46,757 nucleotides of DNA from Nanobdellati archaeon (GTDB lineage Archaea; Nanobdellota; Nanobdellia; Woesearchaeales; JAADFO01). The stretch lies in the NCBI GenBank assembly GCA_013152815.1, contig JAADFO010000063.1, positions 1 through 46,757 on the forward strand. Reading direction: 5' to 3'. Made by a program: the position numbers and the translations under genes. Position 1 is the stretch's first letter, and every line of letters begins with the position of its first letter. Below the pieces are notes generated by a model. That model was not told the DNA's origin and did no database searches. It saw only the letters and a program-made list of their open reading frames with translations. Positions 38,609-46,691 of the stretch are shown here, piece by piece.

Positions 38609-40492
38609 TCAACCCAGGACGCGGACATCCTCCCGTTCGGTCAGGGCCTCTGCGAGGAGCCGTCCTATCTTGTTCTTCTTGCTTATCTTGATCATGCCGG
38701 ACTTGCCTGCCTTCGCCGACATGAGATAGTCGTCTCCCAGAAAGATGTCCACGTCCTTCTTCGCTCCCTGATGGTCCAGCATCAGCTGCACGTGGTTCTT
38801 GGTCATCTTCACCTGATACGGAAAAACCCGTTTTCCACTGCTGTCCTTCGGCGGCCTGCTCTCCTGCAGCGTGTCCAGGGACTTGACGTCGAGCTTGATC
38901 CCCAGCTGGGCTTCCATCTCCTGGATGTTCTTCCCCTGTTTCCCTATGACCGCGGCAATCTTCCCTTCGGGCACGAAGACGACGGCCTTATGGTCGCTGA
39001 TCATGTCGACCTTGACCCTGTCTGAATACCGGTAGAAGCTCTTCTCGATGCTCTGTTCAGCAAGGTGATGGGCAGGTTTCTTTGTATCGCCATAGCCCAT
39101 GACAGGGACCACGACGGTCTCTTCGCCATAGGTGTACAGTTCATATTCTGCCTTGCCGGTCATGAAATCCTGCACGACCACTATCGGGCGGGCAAGGTCT
39201 GCTTCGGTCATGCCGGCAGGGACCTTCACGGTCATGGTGAGCGAGAGTATCTTCTCGGGGTTCCCGTTCTTGATGAAGATGACCGTGTCGATGATCTGGG
39301 GGATGACTCCCAGCTCTATCCTGCCGACAAAGCGCTGGACCGCGTCCACCGGGTTCGTCGCGTGGACGATGCCGACCATGCCCACGCCCGACAGGCGAAG
39401 ATCAGCGAAGAGCCTGAAATCGTCGGTGTTCCTCATCTCATCAAAGATGGTATAGTCCGGCCTGGTCAGGAGCAGGATGTCGTGGATCTCCTGGTTGCCC
39501 CCCTGGCTCATGGAATACTGGGTGACATTGTCCGGCAGGGAAAGGTCGCGGGGAGCCTCGATGGTCTTCACGATCTTGTCCGAGGAGGCATAATGCTCTG
39601 CCAAGGCCTGGGCAAAGGTGGACTTGCCATGTCCTGGCGCTCCTGCGATCAGGATGCCTTCTGCGTGGGAGATGATGCGTTGGCGAAGCTTCTCCGGCAG
39701 TTCATACTCGTCCAGGGTAAGTTTCCTCACCGGTCTCACTGCGGTGATCTCCCAGCCGTCTGAGAATGCGGGTTTGGTGATGACGATCCTGAACTTGCCC
39801 AGTTGGACGATGGTCGATCCCGGCCGTTCGATCTCCAGAAAGCCATCCCGTCGTATCGATGCCTCTTCGATGATCTCCCTTGAGATCTCCTGGATGAGCT
39901 CCCTGGTCAGTTTCTTCTTGTTCACTTCGACGAAGGTCCATTCCCCTGGATGCCCTTTCTTCGCGTAGGGCACCACATTCTCCCGCAGATGGACGCTCAT
40001 GGTGGTCTTGTCGAAGTAGGATTCCAGGAGGAGCTTCTTGTGGAGCTTCTCTATCTGGATGAAGATGATGGACATGCCCTTCGCTATGGCGACTTCCTTC
40101 TGCACGTTGTCTCCGGTGAAAAGACAGCCTCCTTCGTCATAGGCCAGGTCCCTGATGAGCGCATCGATCTCTCCCATATTCGCGAACTTGATCTCTGCTG
40201 CCGACGGCTTCCTGCCGCCGAAGGCCAGCTCAAAGCCATAGGTCGAAGAGAGCTCTCTGAGCCGGGAGATCTCCTTGAGACCAAGATAGCCGGTCTCCTT
40301 GTTCTCGTTGGCCTGATGTTCCAGTTCTGAAAGGACTGCTTCATGGATGATGATCTTCTTTGGCGTGATCTTGCCTTTCTTCAGGTGGTCTGAGACCAAC
40401 CCTTCCACCAGGACAGATGTGTCGGGGATGAGCTTCTCCACCTCTTGCTCTGGCTCTGGGGCTTTTTTTTGTGGTTTTGGTGATTTTGCCAT
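38609..40492 (-). CDS. PIN-ATPase-KH protein
   Basis: This is a widespread archaeal protein of uncertain role, probably in RNA handling. The 627 residues begin with a PIN nuclease domain (LIPDTSVLVEGLV with Asp24; later EIDALIRDLAYDEGGCLFTGDN). A PilT/VirB11-type ATPase follows, with Walker A GAPGHGKST (284-292) and FDEMRNTDDFRLFADLRLSG. A KH RNA-binding domain comes next (VFVPEGKIAAVIGKQGKNIQEME), then a short beta tail. The acidic PIN residues look complete, so RNase activity is possible. The ATG is about 28 bases from TATA. Confidence 0.93.
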   Translation of the reverse strand: MAKSPKPQKKAPEPEQEVEKLIPDTSVLVEGLVSDHLKKGKITPKKIIIHEAVLSELEHQANENKETGYLGLKEISRLRELSSTYGFELAFGGRKPSAAEIKFANMGEIDALIRDLAYDEGGCLFTGDNVQKEVAIAKGMSIIFIQIEKLHKKLLLESYFDKTTMSVHLRENVVPYAKKGHPGEWTFVEVNKKKLTRELIQEISREIIEEASIRRDGFLEIERPGSTIVQLGKFRIVITKPAFSDGWEITAVRPVRKLTLDEYELPEKLRQRIISHAEGILIAGAPGHGKSTFAQALAEHYASSDKIVKTIEAPRDLSLPDNVTQYSMSQGGNQEIHDILLLTRPDYTIFDEMRNTDDFRLFADLRLSGVGMVGIVHATNPVDAVQRFVGRIELGVIPQIIDTVIFIKNGNPEKILSLTMTVKVPAGMTEADLARPIVVVQDFMTGKAEYELYTYGEETVVVPVMGYGDTKKPAHHLAEQSIEKSFYRYSDRVKVDMISDHKAVVFVPEGKIAAVIGKQGKNIQEMEAQLGIKLDVKSLDTLQESRPPKDSSGKRVFPYQVKMTKNHVQLMLDHQGAKKDVDIFLGDDYLMSAKAGKSGMIKISKKNKIGRLLAEALTEREDVRVLG

Positions 40493-40516
40493 TTTACCTA
40501 TCTTCTCTTCCTGAGA

Positions 40517-40524
40517 TTTATATA
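40517..40524 (-). promoter_or_regulatory. TATA box of the PIN-ATPase-KH gene
   Basis: TATATAAA on the minus strand is centred 28 bases before the ATG at 40492. Confidence 0.65.
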
Positions 40525-40639
40525 GTTTTAGCAGCGAGACAAGAATGGCAGAGAAGAAATAGGAAGAGCGAAGAAGAAATAGGAAGAGCAGAGAATGATC
40601 GGTATGGTGGTTGCTTCTTCTGTTCTCTTCTTTTGTCCC

Positions 40640-42736
40640 TTACCTCCGTCTTCCTGCACGGAGGACGATGAAGAGCGTCACCAGGAAGAAGGCCAGCGCG
40701 ACCAGAAGCATGGCCGGAAGATAATTTCCCATGGACCGCAGCATCCTCGATGCCCGTATCTCGACGCTGTCCATCAGATTTACCTTGTCCATCCTCACTG
40801 TTATTTCCCGGTGCGTTCCATAGTCTCGTCCCCGCTCGTCGCTGAAGCCCACCGAGAGGTTGAAGGTGTTGTTTCCTGGTTCCAGTCCCTTGGCCACCAT
40901 GTTCAGGGCGAACTGTTTATCCCCATGGAGTGCGTCCACCTGCCATGTCCGGTCATAGGAGTCGCTGCGGAGCCGTATGGTGAGATTCTTCGGGTCAGAG
41001 GAAGATCCCTTCTTCAGGAGAAAATCGATGTCATAAGGCTGCTTATACTGGACTGTCTTCGGAATCTTCACCTTTTCGATGGAGAGCGCTGGTTCGTCAT
41101 AGACCTCGACGGTCATCTGTTCGAGCATCTCCTTTCCTTCCTGCCCTAGCCGGACGAAGAGCTCTTTCCTTCCCGGAGTGTCGGGGATGTAGGTGAGATT
41201 GCTCTTCTGCTCCTGGGCGATGGGAAGGGTGAAATGGGTGCACCGGTCCAGGCAGAGGGTCATGTTCCGGAGCAGCACATTCCCCCTGTTCTTGACCGTG
41301 CAGCCGATGCGGAGCGTCTCGTTGAGATAGACAAATGATGTTTCAGGGACACAGGTGAGGACGGTCTCCTCTTCAGGGGAAGCTTTTGCTCTGGAGCGTT
41401 CCCGCTCTCTTCCCTGTTCTGCATAGGCCAGGGCATCCTTCTTGCTGATGAACGATCGGCCCTTTCTCGCCCTGAAGATCCCCTGGACGCTGTTGTTGGT
41501 GTTGGTGGCTGCACCGACCGTGAACGTGTAGATGAATTGGTCGTCCAGGGACTGGACCTGGAAAAGGTAATACGCTGTGACAGCTTCCGACGGCCTGACA
41601 AGCACATGCTGGGTCTGTGGCCCGATCAGGGTCACTCCTTTGGAGCGTTGATAGGTCAACCGCAACGGAACATAGGACGACCCGAGGTTCTTCGCCTTCA
41701 CTTCCATGACATTGTAAGAGCCGAGGTCGACCTCCTCCCTGAGGAAAGCCATGCTCAGTGCCACCTTCTTTTCTGACGGGCCATCGAAGCCTGTTACGTT
41801 CACCTGCTCGTCCAGCGGCGATGCCTGAAGGTCGATGTCCCTGCCTTTCCAATGATAGCGGGTGGAACCGGCCTTGGTGTCCTTGTCGTGTTTGAGTTCG
41901 ATGTGGGATGCATCGACGAATCCATACTCCTGATAGCTGATGTCAAAGGGCACCCATCCGAAGCCAGGGAAATAGACCTCTGCCCAGCCGTGGGGGCTGA
42001 AACCTTCGTCGAAGACCTCATAGTCGGTGTAGGCGAGGCCGGAGACATATCTCGCCGGAACTCCGAGGGAGCGCATCATGGCGATGAAGAGCGTCGAGAG
42101 CTCGTCACAGACACCTTTCCTGTTCTCCAATACCCATGATGCCTTCTGGGACGCGTCCGCCGTCAGCGTCGACAGGCTGTACTTGATGTTCTCCTCTACC
42201 CAGGTGGCCACGGTGAAGGCGACATCGTAGAGGTCGTCCTTTCCGGTGGCGAGTTCAGATGCCCTTATCATGATGTCCGGGTCGGCAGCGTCCACATTCG
42301 GCGTCGGCAGGGTATAGCTCTTTATTTCTTCCGAGAGATTTCTCACCGGGAACGCGACTTTTCTGCTTATCCTGGGAAAATGATGGTCTGTGGAGATGTC
42401 CGCGCTCACCGAGAAGGTCAGCCGATCCTGGTCCGGGTCTGAGAACTCGAAGATGAGGTGATCCTTCCCTGTCACCGATCCCGGCCGGGTGACCATATCC
42501 CTCACCTGTTGCCTCTCTGTCTGCCGCGGAAAACTGCTGAGGTTCACCCTTACACTCTGGAGAAGGCTGTCAGCTGATTTTGCTATCACCTTCAGGGTTC
42601 CGGTCATGACGATGGTCGCGTTCATGCCCGACGCGGTATAATACGGTTGTGCTGTCGTGATGGACGTGAAGAGCGTGACCAGTAAGAGAAGAAGCGACAG
42701 CAGGGCCAGCCTATGAGCAAGGGACACCTCTTTCAT
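40640..42736 (-). CDS. secreted transglutaminase-like protein with C-terminal anchor
   Basis: The 698 residues begin with a signal peptide (LALLSLLLLLVTLFTSITTAQ). A transglutaminase-core domain has the Cys-His-Asp triad at Cys210 (ENRKGVCDELSTL), His249 (FSPHGWAEVYFPG) and Asp265 (GWVPFD). Several Ig-like beta domains follow, one with the Cys-rich strand TSFVYLNETLRIGCTV, then a membrane helix (YLPAMLLVALAFFLVTLFIVL) and an Arg tail. Such proteins are surface proteases or cross-linking enzymes. The triad is complete. TATA is about 29 bases from the ATG. Confidence 0.9.
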   Translation of the reverse strand: MKEVSLAHRLALLSLLLLLVTLFTSITTAQPYYTASGMNATIVMTGTLKVIAKSADSLLQSVRVNLSSFPRQTERQQVRDMVTRPGSVTGKDHLIFEFSDPDQDRLTFSVSADISTDHHFPRISRKVAFPVRNLSEEIKSYTLPTPNVDAADPDIMIRASELATGKDDLYDVAFTVATWVEENIKYSLSTLTADASQKASWVLENRKGVCDELSTLFIAMMRSLGVPARYVSGLAYTDYEVFDEGFSPHGWAEVYFPGFGWVPFDISYQEYGFVDASHIELKHDKDTKAGSTRYHWKGRDIDLQASPLDEQVNVTGFDGPSEKKVALSMAFLREEVDLGSYNVMEVKAKNLGSSYVPLRLTYQRSKGVTLIGPQTQHVLVRPSEAVTAYYLFQVQSLDDQFIYTFTVGAATNTNNSVQGIFRARKGRSFISKKDALAYAEQGRERERSRAKASPEEETVLTCVPETSFVYLNETLRIGCTVKNRGNVLLRNMTLCLDRCTHFTLPIAQEQKSNLTYIPDTPGRKELFVRLGQEGKEMLEQMTVEVYDEPALSIEKVKIPKTVQYKQPYDIDFLLKKGSSSDPKNLTIRLRSDSYDRTWQVDALHGDKQFALNMVAKGLEPGNNTFNLSVGFSDERGRDYGTHREITVRMDKVNLMDSVEIRASRMLRSMGNYLPAMLLVALAFFLVTLFIVLRAGRRR

Positions 42737-42760
42737 CGGTGAAATCCCCTCTCTGTGGCT

Positions 42761-42770
42761 ATTTAATTGT
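42761..42770 (-). promoter_or_regulatory. TATA box of the transglutaminase-like gene
   Basis: ACAATTAAAT on the minus strand is centred 29 bases before the ATG at 42736. GAGGGGAT lies in the short leader. Confidence 0.55.
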
Positions 42771-43233
42771 TTCGCTCAGAAGGACTATTATGAGATCCTC
42801 TGCTTTTTTGCCGAATGCATGATCGTCTGTGCCATCGATGTCAGCATTTCCGACTGAAAGGAGGACAATGATGGCTGGCCAGACGTAATCGACGGGGTTC
42901 GTATACAACGTATACGGTTCCCTTTGGTGCCAGCAACTTGTTGCTGAGCATCGTCGATGGAGTAGGTCATGCATTGGGCATGCTCTTGCAGGGTCTCATA
43001 GCAGCCGCTCAGAAGGATGTTGTAGACAGTCACGCTGATACGTGGCCAGCATCAAGCCGGTCGCAGATTTCCTAATCTGCGGAATGTTTTCCTGGCGAGG
43101 GGTCTTTTCCGAAAGATATTCCTTCCCTTCCGGAAACCCATCGTCCTCGTCGAGAACCTTCTGTCTTTTCGTCAGAAAACCAGTTCTTCATTCCTTTCTT
43201 TCCTCGTTGCCATAACTCTGCGAGGTGCGGGAC
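42771..43233. other. intergenic block before the Ubl operon, with hairpins and a broken reading frame
   Basis: No intact gene is convincing. On the minus strand two short frames would join by a frameshift near 42895: VYNILLSGCYETLQEHAQC then YVWPAIIVLLSVGNADIDG. This could be a decayed gene. Perfect inverted repeats are CGTATAC-AAC-GTATACG (42900-42916), CAGCAAC-TT-GTTGCTG (42931-42946) and CGCAGATT-TCCT-AATCTGCG (43062-43081). GGTGCCAGCAA..TTGCTGAG here resembles an element at about 25020-25050. No clear TATA box for the operon was found; its first gene relies on GAGGTG at 43222. Confidence 0.4.
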
Positions 43234-43839
43234 ATGGAAAAGAGTAAACAGAGTAAACAGGCGATATATCTGATCATGACGACAGAACTGGTCAAGGAGA
43301 AGCAAGAGCAGCCATCGGACCGGCGTGACGACAGCGCCTCTGCATCGACCTCTGCCGGCGAATCAGGCCAGTCCAACGAATCCATCGTCCTCTATGAACC
43401 GATGATCAAGGCGGCGAATCTCAATGATGTGCTGAAGTGGAACATGATCGAGCTGAAGGACTACATGCTCAACAACGAACCAGACCTTGTGGGAGACATG
43501 TATCAGAAGGGACCTCAGGAGACTGCAACTGTTGTCAGGGACTTCTATCAAAAGGTCACTGAGAATCCCGGGCGTTTCCGGGCAGACCTCTATCTCTTCC
43601 CCAAGGATACAGGAGAAACAGTAAAGATCATGGTTCGGCCGTTCGATACGGTGGCTGATTTCGCAGACCGTGTCATCGGTGAACAGACGCCCGACATCGA
43701 TGGAATGGAACTCACCGACAAGGTCCTTGCAGGCATGTTCCTTCTGGTCGACGGTCTTGGCAGTCTTGGCAGTCTTAGCAATGCGCCACGAATGGATGCA
43801 CCCAACCTGTATCGGTTGCTTGCAGCCTACGGGCAGTGA
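43234..43839 (+). CDS. protein with C-terminal ubiquitin-like domain
   Basis: This is the proposed modifier of the cascade encoded by the next two genes. The 201 residues have a polar N-terminus (about 1-50, Ser/Lys/Glu-rich, likely disordered) and a helical middle (about 56-110). The end (about 116-201) matches the ubiquitin fold start: RADLYLFPKDTGETVKIMV, then RPFDTVADFADRVIGE. Compare strand-T-G-x-T-strand-P-x-D-T-helix in ubiquitin. The C-terminus is AAYGQ, so Gly200 is next to last and no Gly-Gly is present. ATG at 43234 follows GAGGTG. The E2-like gene starts 16 bases later. The fold call is by eye. Confidence 0.7.
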   Translation: MEKSKQSKQAIYLIMTTELVKEKQEQPSDRRDDSASASTSAGESGQSNESIVLYEPMIKAANLNDVLKWNMIELKDYMLNNEPDLVGDMYQKGPQETATVVRDFYQKVTENPGRFRADLYLFPKDTGETVKIMVRPFDTVADFADRVIGEQTPDIDGMELTDKVLAGMFLLVDGLGSLGSLSNAPRMDAPNLYRLLAAYGQ

Positions 43840-43854
43840 GGTGCTTCTCTGCCC

Positions 43855-45210
43855 ATGCTCACCCTCACCAGCCAGACACCGTTCAGCAGCACGCTAGGTC
43901 AGGGGTATGGCTATGTTCTCATGGGATCCCAGCTGTTCACGCTTGATGATAGGCGGAACGGTCTTGCACGCCATGTCTTCACCGATGGTCAGGTCTACTG
44001 GTTTCAGGGCGGTCTCAATTATGATACCCTGGAAAAACGGATCATCACCAACAATCTTCCCTCCATCCTTGCTGAAGTGAACGATCAGCTGGCCGAGGAA
44101 GCAGCCAGCGGAACCAAGGATCGGCTCAGAGCAGACACCATCCGTGCCTCTTTCAAGCATCTCACTCCGCAAACCTATGAGCAGTATATCCTCCAGCACA
44201 TTCTCGGGAGCTATGATGTTCCTCTCAGGGCATCTCCCGGCAGGTGCACATCATCTGCTGCAAATGAGTGGAGGATCACCGGTCGGGATCTGCTCAGTCG
44301 TCTTCCCATCCTCACTCCACCATACCAGGATACTGCTCTCTATTTTCATCAGGACCTCGTGGATCTGTTCTCTCTTCGGAAAACAAACGACACTTCTGTT
44401 GTTTCTTGGCAGACTGCTCGGCAGCAGGTGATGCAGGCGGTGGCTAATCTCATCAGTTCGAAACAGCGGCTTCAGCCTCAATACATCGCTCTTGGTTCTA
44501 CAAAGCTCTTCAGGAAGTCGACCCTGAGCATCGACATGTTCCTGCAGGAATATGAGCAGCGCTATCAGGGGATCCTTGATGATCTCATCCGGACAAGCAC
44601 CGCAAAGGTGGATAAGTTGAAGATGGTCGCTGCTCAGGACTATCAGCAGAGCAGTGACCAGTTGCGTGCGCTCAGTCGGGGACGTGCCCATCAGCAGGAT
44701 AAGGATCCTATCTGGTACGAACGGCTGACTGACAAGACCTTTCATCTTTTCCTGCGCATACCTCCCTTTGTGATGGTCTCAAGCGAGACCTACTATTATT
44801 TCAAAAGACCTGTCACCGTCAGGATGAAGATATCTTTCGCTGATAGCCACGGAAGTGTGGAACTTCCTCGGATCATCCATCCTCTGAAGTATGTTCATCC
44901 GTTCGTTTATTCCCCTTCAGCCGATGTCAAGGGACAAAGCATCTGCTTCAATAGTGGTTCTTCCTTGACTTCCTTGGGGGTCCGGTTGCACGATACCCCT
45001 GTCCACGGCATGGATGACCCTTCTTTTGCAAGGAATGTCCTCCTGCTTCTCAAGAAGACCGTCAACGGCCTGACGTCGGGCTATGTTGAGGGAGTGAAAC
45101 CTGTCCATAACTTGAGCGCTTTCTCTGACTTGGCTGTTCCTCCCTCTGAGATACCTTCCCACGTGCCTGTCTACTATCAGGACACCATGGACTGGGGCGG
45201 TCAGCGATGA
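43855..45210 (+). CDS. E2-like ubiquitin-conjugating protein with long N-terminal region
   Basis: The 451 residues have only two cysteines. The C-terminal third (about 295-425) runs strand (FHLFLRIPPF), strand (PVTVRMKISF), HPLKYVHPFVYS, and GQSICFNSG with Cys364, then a long helix (ARNVLLLLKKTVNGLTSG). This is the order of E2 enzymes: sheet, H-P-x-V, G-x-I-C-x, helix. An N-terminal beta region (GYVLMGSQLFTLDD..., QVYWFQGG) and a helical middle with a coiled part (about 225-285) precede it. This recalls bacterial E2-like proteins of PRTRC loci. The last residues are DWGGQR. The stop overlaps the E1 start (ATGA). Confidence 0.62.
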   Translation: MLTLTSQTPFSSTLGQGYGYVLMGSQLFTLDDRRNGLARHVFTDGQVYWFQGGLNYDTLEKRIITNNLPSILAEVNDQLAEEAASGTKDRLRADTIRASFKHLTPQTYEQYILQHILGSYDVPLRASPGRCTSSAANEWRITGRDLLSRLPILTPPYQDTALYFHQDLVDLFSLRKTNDTSVVSWQTARQQVMQAVANLISSKQRLQPQYIALGSTKLFRKSTLSIDMFLQEYEQRYQGILDDLIRTSTAKVDKLKMVAAQDYQQSSDQLRALSRGRAHQQDKDPIWYERLTDKTFHLFLRIPPFVMVSSETYYYFKRPVTVRMKISFADSHGSVELPRIIHPLKYVHPFVYSPSADVKGQSICFNSGSSLTSLGVRLHDTPVHGMDDPSFARNVLLLLKKTVNGLTSGYVEGVKPVHNLSAFSDLAVPPSEIPSHVPVYYQDTMDWGGQR

Positions 45211-46691
45211 ATGCGGCAAGCACCCAACTCCGTTTCGACCGCAATATCCTTCTTTTTGGTGAAGAGGGACAACGACGTCTCATGGATACTCACGTCCTCC
45301 TTCACGGGACCAACACCCTCTCCCAGAAGATCGCCCTGTCCCTGATCAGCCTTGGCATCGGCAGGCTCTCGCTCATCGGACCAGAACATCTGCAGGGATA
45401 TGATCCTTCTGATTTCCTGCTGTATCTGAATCCTTCCCGCCCGGCCGAGGGAATGAAGGCAGATGGTCTGCGTTCGACCCTGGAGCAGATCGCTCTCCGC
45501 GGAAAACAGCAGGTCGATTCCTATGGCATCCCCCCTGATCCTGGTTTCCTCTCTTTTCTCTCACCAGACATCATCATCGACGCGACCAATGCTCTGGAGA
45601 GCAAGGATGCCTTGTCTGCCTATGCGATGTCCCATGGGACACATCTCATCTCTGCCAGCGCGACGTCTACCGACGGACTGGCCCAGTTATGCTCCTCAGG
45701 ACAGTCCCCTGTCGACAGAGCATCGCTTGAACGCCTGATAGGCAAGGACTACGGCATCTTCACCGGTTCCATCACCGCGGGACTCGTGAGCAATCTGGTG
45801 CGTCGGATCGCCATTCCCTTCGCAAACGAACAGAAGACCCTGCCTCCTGTCCTGACCCAGTCCTACGCGCTCTCAAGGATTGCCGGCATCACCACACCCA
45901 TCGATGCTCCTGATGCTTTACCCTGGCCCTCTTCAAGGCCCTATGCTGGTGTCAAAGCGCTCGTGATCGGCACAGGAGGCATCGGCAACTTCCTCGCGCT
46001 TGACCTTGCGCTGCTGGGAATCACTCATGTTACCTTGGTGGACCCCGATGTGATCGAGGAATCCAACCTCAACCGGCAGCCGCTGCTCTATGGCCGGGTC
46101 GGAAAGCCAAAGGCAACTGTCATCGGTGAACGCATGGGCCTGATCTATCCCGGAGTATCTGCAAGACCGTTGGTCGACTTTTTCAGCTATAAGCATGATG
46201 ATCGAGGACGGTTTCAGGTCTTGCCTGAACCGCTGGCTTCAGAACACTATGACCTCATCTTCTCCTGCGTGGACAATGAGACCAGCAGGCTTGCCATCAA
46301 CGACTACGCGGTCCAGACGAGGACTGTCCTGGTCCAGGGAAGATTGGGGACAGGCAGCGGACTGCATACCTATGTTCCCGGAAGGAACCGGTGCATCGAC
46401 TGCCAGGAGAACCTGCGCGCATCCCTGGAGAACCAGAAGGCCACGGGCCTTGATGTCGACAAGGTATTGGGCCCCGGCTGCCAGCTCGAGTCCAACCCGA
46501 ACATCGTGGTCCCGAACATCATCGTCGCAGGTCTGATGACAGAGGAAGGTCTGCGTGCGCTCTACAGACCAGCGAGTTTTGCCCGACAGAAGGATGCATT
46601 GTTCTATGAAGGGGTCGGATCGTTCCCTTTCTCCTTCCGGGGAGGCGTCGATCCCTACTATCAAGCCCATCCTTGCATCGATGTTTCCTGA
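45207..46691 (+). CDS. E1-like enzyme with two ThiF repeats
   Basis: E1 enzymes adenylate the C-terminus of a ubiquitin-like protein and hold it as a thioester. The 494 residues contain two Rossmann repeats. Repeat 1 (about 8-200: RFDRNILLFGEEGQRRLMDT, VLLHGTNTLSQKIALSL, DIIIDATNAL) has lost the Gly loop and catalytic Arg/Asp. Repeat 2 (about 248-460) is intact: VIGTGGIGNFLALDL (loop 255-260), VDPDVIEESNLNRQPLLYG with Asp279 and Arg290, and FSCVDNETSR. CIDC (396, 399) and GPGC (Cys425) provide zinc and candidate thiol positions. The inactive-plus-active layout resembles eukaryotic E1. It is coupled to the E2-like gene by ATGA. Confidence 0.85.
   Translation: MNAASTQLRFDRNILLFGEEGQRRLMDTHVLLHGTNTLSQKIALSLISLGIGRLSLIGPEHLQGYDPSDFLLYLNPSRPAEGMKADGLRSTLEQIALRGKQQVDSYGIPPDPGFLSFLSPDIIIDATNALESKDALSAYAMSHGTHLISASATSTDGLAQLCSSGQSPVDRASLERLIGKDYGIFTGSITAGLVSNLVRRIAIPFANEQKTLPPVLTQSYALSRIAGITTPIDAPDALPWPSSRPYAGVKALVIGTGGIGNFLALDLALLGITHVTLVDPDVIEESNLNRQPLLYGRVGKPKATVIGERMGLIYPGVSARPLVDFFSYKHDDRGRFQVLPEPLASEHYDLIFSCVDNETSRLAINDYAVQTRTVLVQGRLGTGSGLHTYVPGRNRCIDCQENLRASLENQKATGLDVDKVLGPGCQLESNPNIVVPNIIVAGLMTEEGLRALYRPASFARQKDALFYEGVGSFPFSFRGGVDPYYQAHPCIDVS

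Noticed and set aside
43262-43270. GATATATC inside the Ubl gene as the operon's TATA box with a start at 43276
   Set aside because: It would be about 10 bases from that ATG, too close for archaeal initiation, while ATG at 43234 has a well-spaced GAGGTG.
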